A stretch of DNA of 36,784 nt from Deltaproteobacteria bacterium. GTDB lineage: Bacteria > Myxococcota > Myxococcia > Myxococcales > 40CM-4-68-19. The first letter of the stretch is position 1. Each line of letters opens with the position of its first letter. The translations under genes were made by a program, and so were the position numbers. The notes beneath the pieces are model-generated. The model made no database searches, was not told where the DNA came from, and saw only the letters and a list, made by a program, of their open reading frames with translations. Below are positions 34,836 through 36,784 of the stretch, piece after piece. The stretch is from contig JANYKT010000081.1 of assembly GCA_025358085.1 (NCBI GenBank), forward strand, positions 1 to 36,784, given 5' to 3'.

Positions 34836-35975
34836 TCACGCCGCGAGTTGCGGCAACCGGCGCGGAGAGCAGACAGATTCGTAGATTGCCGCGTGCCCAT
34901 CGCGAAGCCGCTCGAGCGAAAATTGATGCTCGATTCGCTCGCGGCCGCGCAGGCCCATTGCCCGGGTCCGCGCGGGATCGGCGAGAAGTTTCAATAGTCC
35001 GTCCGCCAATGCAGCGGGATTGCCCGAGGGCACGACAAAGCCAGTCTCGCCGTCCGCGATCAGCTCGGGTATCCCACCGACCGCGGTGCCGACGACGGGC
35101 AGCCCCGCGGCCATTTCCTCCATCACGGCGTTGGGCAGCCCCTCGGTGAGCGACGGCAGGCAAGCGAGGTGCGCGTGCTTCAGGACGGCAGGCACGTCGT
35201 AACGCGTGCCGAGGAAATGGAACCGGTCCGCGAGCCCGAGCGCGGTGATGCGGGACTCGCAAAACGCACGCTCCGGGCCATCGCCCACGAGCGCGAAATG
35301 GACCGCAGGCAGGCGGGCGCAGACCCTTGCCGCGGCCTCGATCAGGACGCGGTGACCTTTGACGGGCCACAGATTGGCGACCACCGCCACCAGAGGGTTC
35401 GCGTCGGGGACGGGCGCTTGCAGTGGCAGTGCCGCGAGGCGATCGAAGCGGGCGACGTCCAACCCATTCGGGACCACGAAGACGCGCTCGGGCCGGCAGC
35501 CTTCGTCGTCAATGCAGAGGGCGCGGACCGCCAGGGCGTTGGCGCAGACCGCGCTTGCGGCGCGCGAGGTCCACCGCTCGAGACTGCGGTGCAGCGGTCC
35601 AAAGCCTTCGCGCAAGTGGCCCAGATCGACGCGGTTGACGACCGAACGCGCGGAAGCGAGCGGGGCCGCGAGCACCGCGAGGAGATTGCTCACGAAGTCG
35701 TTGCCGTGAATGACCGCCACCCCGTTCCGCGAGGCATACCGGGCGATGCGCTGGACCTGCACCAGCGTCGCCGGACGCAAGAGCGAGGGGCCGAGCGGAA
35801 AGGTTTTTGGCTCCCCCAGGCCCAGCGCGAGGAATTCCTCGAGGTTTCCACCAGAACGCTCGAGGCAGGCAGTGAGCGGCTCGAACCCGCGCGGGTGCGA
35901 GCGGAGCCGTTCGATGAACTGGCGCTCCGAGCCGCCAACCCAGAAACGATGTGTCAGGTGGAGTATTGCGGGCAC
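34836..35975 (-). CDS. GT4-family glycosyltransferase
   Basis: A 379-residue GT-B glycosyltransferase. The N-terminal acceptor domain opens ILHLTHRFWVGGSERQFIER, with the Gly-Gly-Ser-Glu typical of GT4. FVVPNGLDVARFDR leads into the donor domain, which has VANLWPVKGHRVLIEAAARV, ALVGDGPERA, and SLTEGLPNAVMEEMAAGLPV, the E-x7-E nucleotide-sugar motif. It adds a sugar from a nucleotide-sugar donor to an unknown acceptor at the cytoplasmic side. The start is GTG 35975, which gives the standard N terminus. It is the first of a minus-strand group with the CelD-like acyltransferase and the JmjC-like oxygenase. Confidence 0.92.
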   Translation of the reverse strand: MPAILHLTHRFWVGGSERQFIERLRSHPRGFEPLTACLERSGGNLEEFLALGLGEPKTFPLGPSLLRPATLVQVQRIARYASRNGVAVIHGNDFVSNLLAVLAAPLASARSVVNRVDLGHLREGFGPLHRSLERWTSRAASAVCANALAVRALCIDDEGCRPERVFVVPNGLDVARFDRLAALPLQAPVPDANPLVAVVANLWPVKGHRVLIEAAARVCARLPAVHFALVGDGPERAFCESRITALGLADRFHFLGTRYDVPAVLKHAHLACLPSLTEGLPNAVMEEMAAGLPVVGTAVGGIPELIADGETGFVVPSGNPAALADGLLKLLADPARTRAMGLRGRERIEHQFSLERLRDGHAAIYESVCSPRRLPQLAA

Positions 35976-36059
35976 GGCGGAAATCTAGGAAGCAGGCAGC
36001 CGAAGGGCTAGTCCCTCGGCCAACCTATCTCGCTCGACGACTATCGAGAACGAGACTGT

Positions 36060-36284
36060 TCAGCCGGGCAAAGAGCGCAGGAACGCGACGCGCGTTCCGT
36101 CCATCGAGATGGTGCCCAGATCGATGGCGGGGCCAAAGTCTTTCGCCGCGCCTCCTGCGGTCGGCAGCACCACCAGCGTCCCTGCCGCACTGCGCAAGAC
36201 GAAGTGCGAGCCGTCGCGCGCGAAGAAACCGTCAGGGTAAAGTTTGGAACGCGGCTGAATGTAATGGGGGCCGCCTAGAGGCAA
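36060..36284 (-). pseudogene. possible fragment of a TolB/WD40-like propeller protein
   Basis: A 74-codon frame reads DGSHFVLRSAAGTLVVLPTA and IDLGTISMDGTRVAFLRSLP, which looks like the last one or two blades of a TolB-type propeller (S-x-D-G-x-x-V-A-F pattern). The upstream part of such a gene is not present, and the frame opens at ATG 36284 in sequence without family similarity. It is probably a leftover C-terminal end, but chance similarity cannot be excluded. Confidence 0.35.
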
Positions 36285-36517
36285 TGCCGGTCAGTTAGCA
36301 GCGCCTTTCCTCTCTGCAAGGAACGCCGCCTGGAGACCCCGCCGTTCTAGCCCGCAAGCGCGCAGGAGATCTTCGTCTCCATCGCGCGGCTGGCCTACCG
36401 CGGGTGGAGGATCTCAAACGACCTCCCCGAGCCAGGTACCTTGTATGGCGATGGGACAGGTTGCCAACCACCCCTGAACGAGGGCGAACCAGGTCAGCGC
36501 AGCCTGAAGGAGAGAAA

Positions 36518-36550
36518 GCCGGATGACTGCCGGATGACTGCCGGATGACT
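36518..36550 (+). repeat. three tandem copies of an 11-bp unit
   Basis: GCCGGATGACT occurs three times head to tail without mismatch, followed by the partial match GTCGAATG. The unit is not a multiple of three and lies outside any supported gene. Confidence 0.95.
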
Positions 36551-36616
36551 GTCGAATGGGCGAGGAACGGATGCGCGCTTGCGGGACGGTTTGCGCAAGA
36601 GCTTCAGCGCGCGAGA

Positions 36617-36745
36617 GCCGCAGGAGGAGCGTGGGGGTCGACGAACGAGTTCGAGACGCCCCATGCAACCCAGGTCCATCCCGCAACCCCGGTCAGGGGC
36701 GGCTCGCATGTCTGAGGGCGGCGACCCCCACGCTTCTCCTGCGGC
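36617..36745. repeat. 24-bp inverted repeat, arms 81 bases apart
   Basis: The left arm 36617-36640 and the right arm 36722-36745 are reverse complements with a single mismatch (23 of 24). The shared core is AGCGTGGGGGTCG. The 81 bases between them hold no gene. It could be the stem of a long hairpin, the ends of a small non-autonomous element, or a bidirectional regulatory structure. Confidence 0.85.
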
Positions 36746-36784
36746 GTTCGTTGCCCAAGGCCTCCTTAACTGAGTGGCATTGCG

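Larger units (their letters stand above)
36285..36784. other. gene-poor right end
   Basis: No gene is supported over these 500 bases. Short frames on both strands have no recognisable motif. A plus-strand stretch near 36363-36425 reads EIFVSIARLAYRGWRISNDL, which could be a trace of an old gene. The stretch also holds an 11-bp tandem repeat (36518-36550) and a 24-bp inverted repeat (36617-36745). Confidence 0.5.

Noticed and set aside
36363-36425. Short plus-strand peptide EIFVSIARLAYRGWRISNDL resembling a glycosyltransferase tail
   Set aside because: It is too short, has no upstream continuation and no start signal. It is noted only as a possible trace.
36518-36550. CRISPR array
   Set aside because: The repeats are 11 bases long and directly adjoining, with no spacers and no cas genes.
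1-36784. tRNA and rRNA genes or riboswitches
   Set aside because: No stretch with the conserved tRNA arms or rRNA sequence was recognised by eye. A covariance-model scan would be needed to exclude small RNAs.

Overview
The window reads as chromosomal DNA of a high-GC, Gram-negative soil-type bacterium, most plausibly a myxobacterium or relative (Myxococcota). The support is GlnRS with a C-terminal YqeY-like domain, a DUF3516-type Ski2-like helicase, many lipoproteins and outer-membrane barrels, a secreted caspase under an ECF sigma factor, a PAAR effector, a planctomycete-type cytochrome/DUF1501 gene pair and 13E12-like HNH genes. This taxonomy is inference from gene content; no rRNA or tRNA gene was seen.

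Left part (1-9.4 kb): the end of an outer-membrane protein, an aldehyde dehydrogenase, a small membrane protein, a large DExH helicase and a decayed ISAzo13-like transposase. A minus-strand operon glnS / probable 2OG-Fe(II) oxygenase / GNAT acetyltransferase follows, joined by 4-base stop-start overlaps.

Centre-left (9.5-17.0 kb) holds the two most interesting plus-strand units. The first is a PAAR protein carrying a C-terminal M15-type peptidoglycan peptidase domain; the next gene overlaps it and encodes a signal-peptide-bearing protein, which looks like a type VI effector with its periplasmic immunity protein. The second is a run of five overlapping genes: a c-type haem lipoprotein of DUF1588/1592 type, a DUF1501 Tat protein, a Tat lipoprotein with two complete Rieske domains, an outer-membrane barrel and a lipoprotein with an unusual CX4CH haem site. 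Together they look like an undescribed cell-envelope electron-transfer module.

Centre (17.2-25.9 kb): an alpha/beta hydrolase, an iron-sulfur photolyase (FeS-BCP/PhrB type), an M28 peptidase and serA are intact. They are interleaved with decaying genes: an HD-GYP relic antisense to the photolyase end, an HNH gene with an in-frame amber codon, aldo/keto reductase and M48 peptidase relics, and a second HNH remnant. Both HNH copies are followed by the same palindrome, perfect in one and degenerate in the other.

Right part (25.9-36.8 kb): a minus-strand operon lipoprotein / ECF sigma / zinc-finger anti-sigma / caspase, with stop-start overlaps throughout and a candidate ECF promoter in front. 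The caspase carries an EF-hand-like loop and a C-terminal region that looks like an outer-membrane barrel. A divergent beta-propeller lipoprotein follows, then a minus-strand group GT4 glycosyltransferase / BioF2-like GNAT / JmjC-like oxygenase / rlmF. The last 0.8 kb is gene-poor, with a propeller-like fragment, a tandem repeat and a long inverted repeat.
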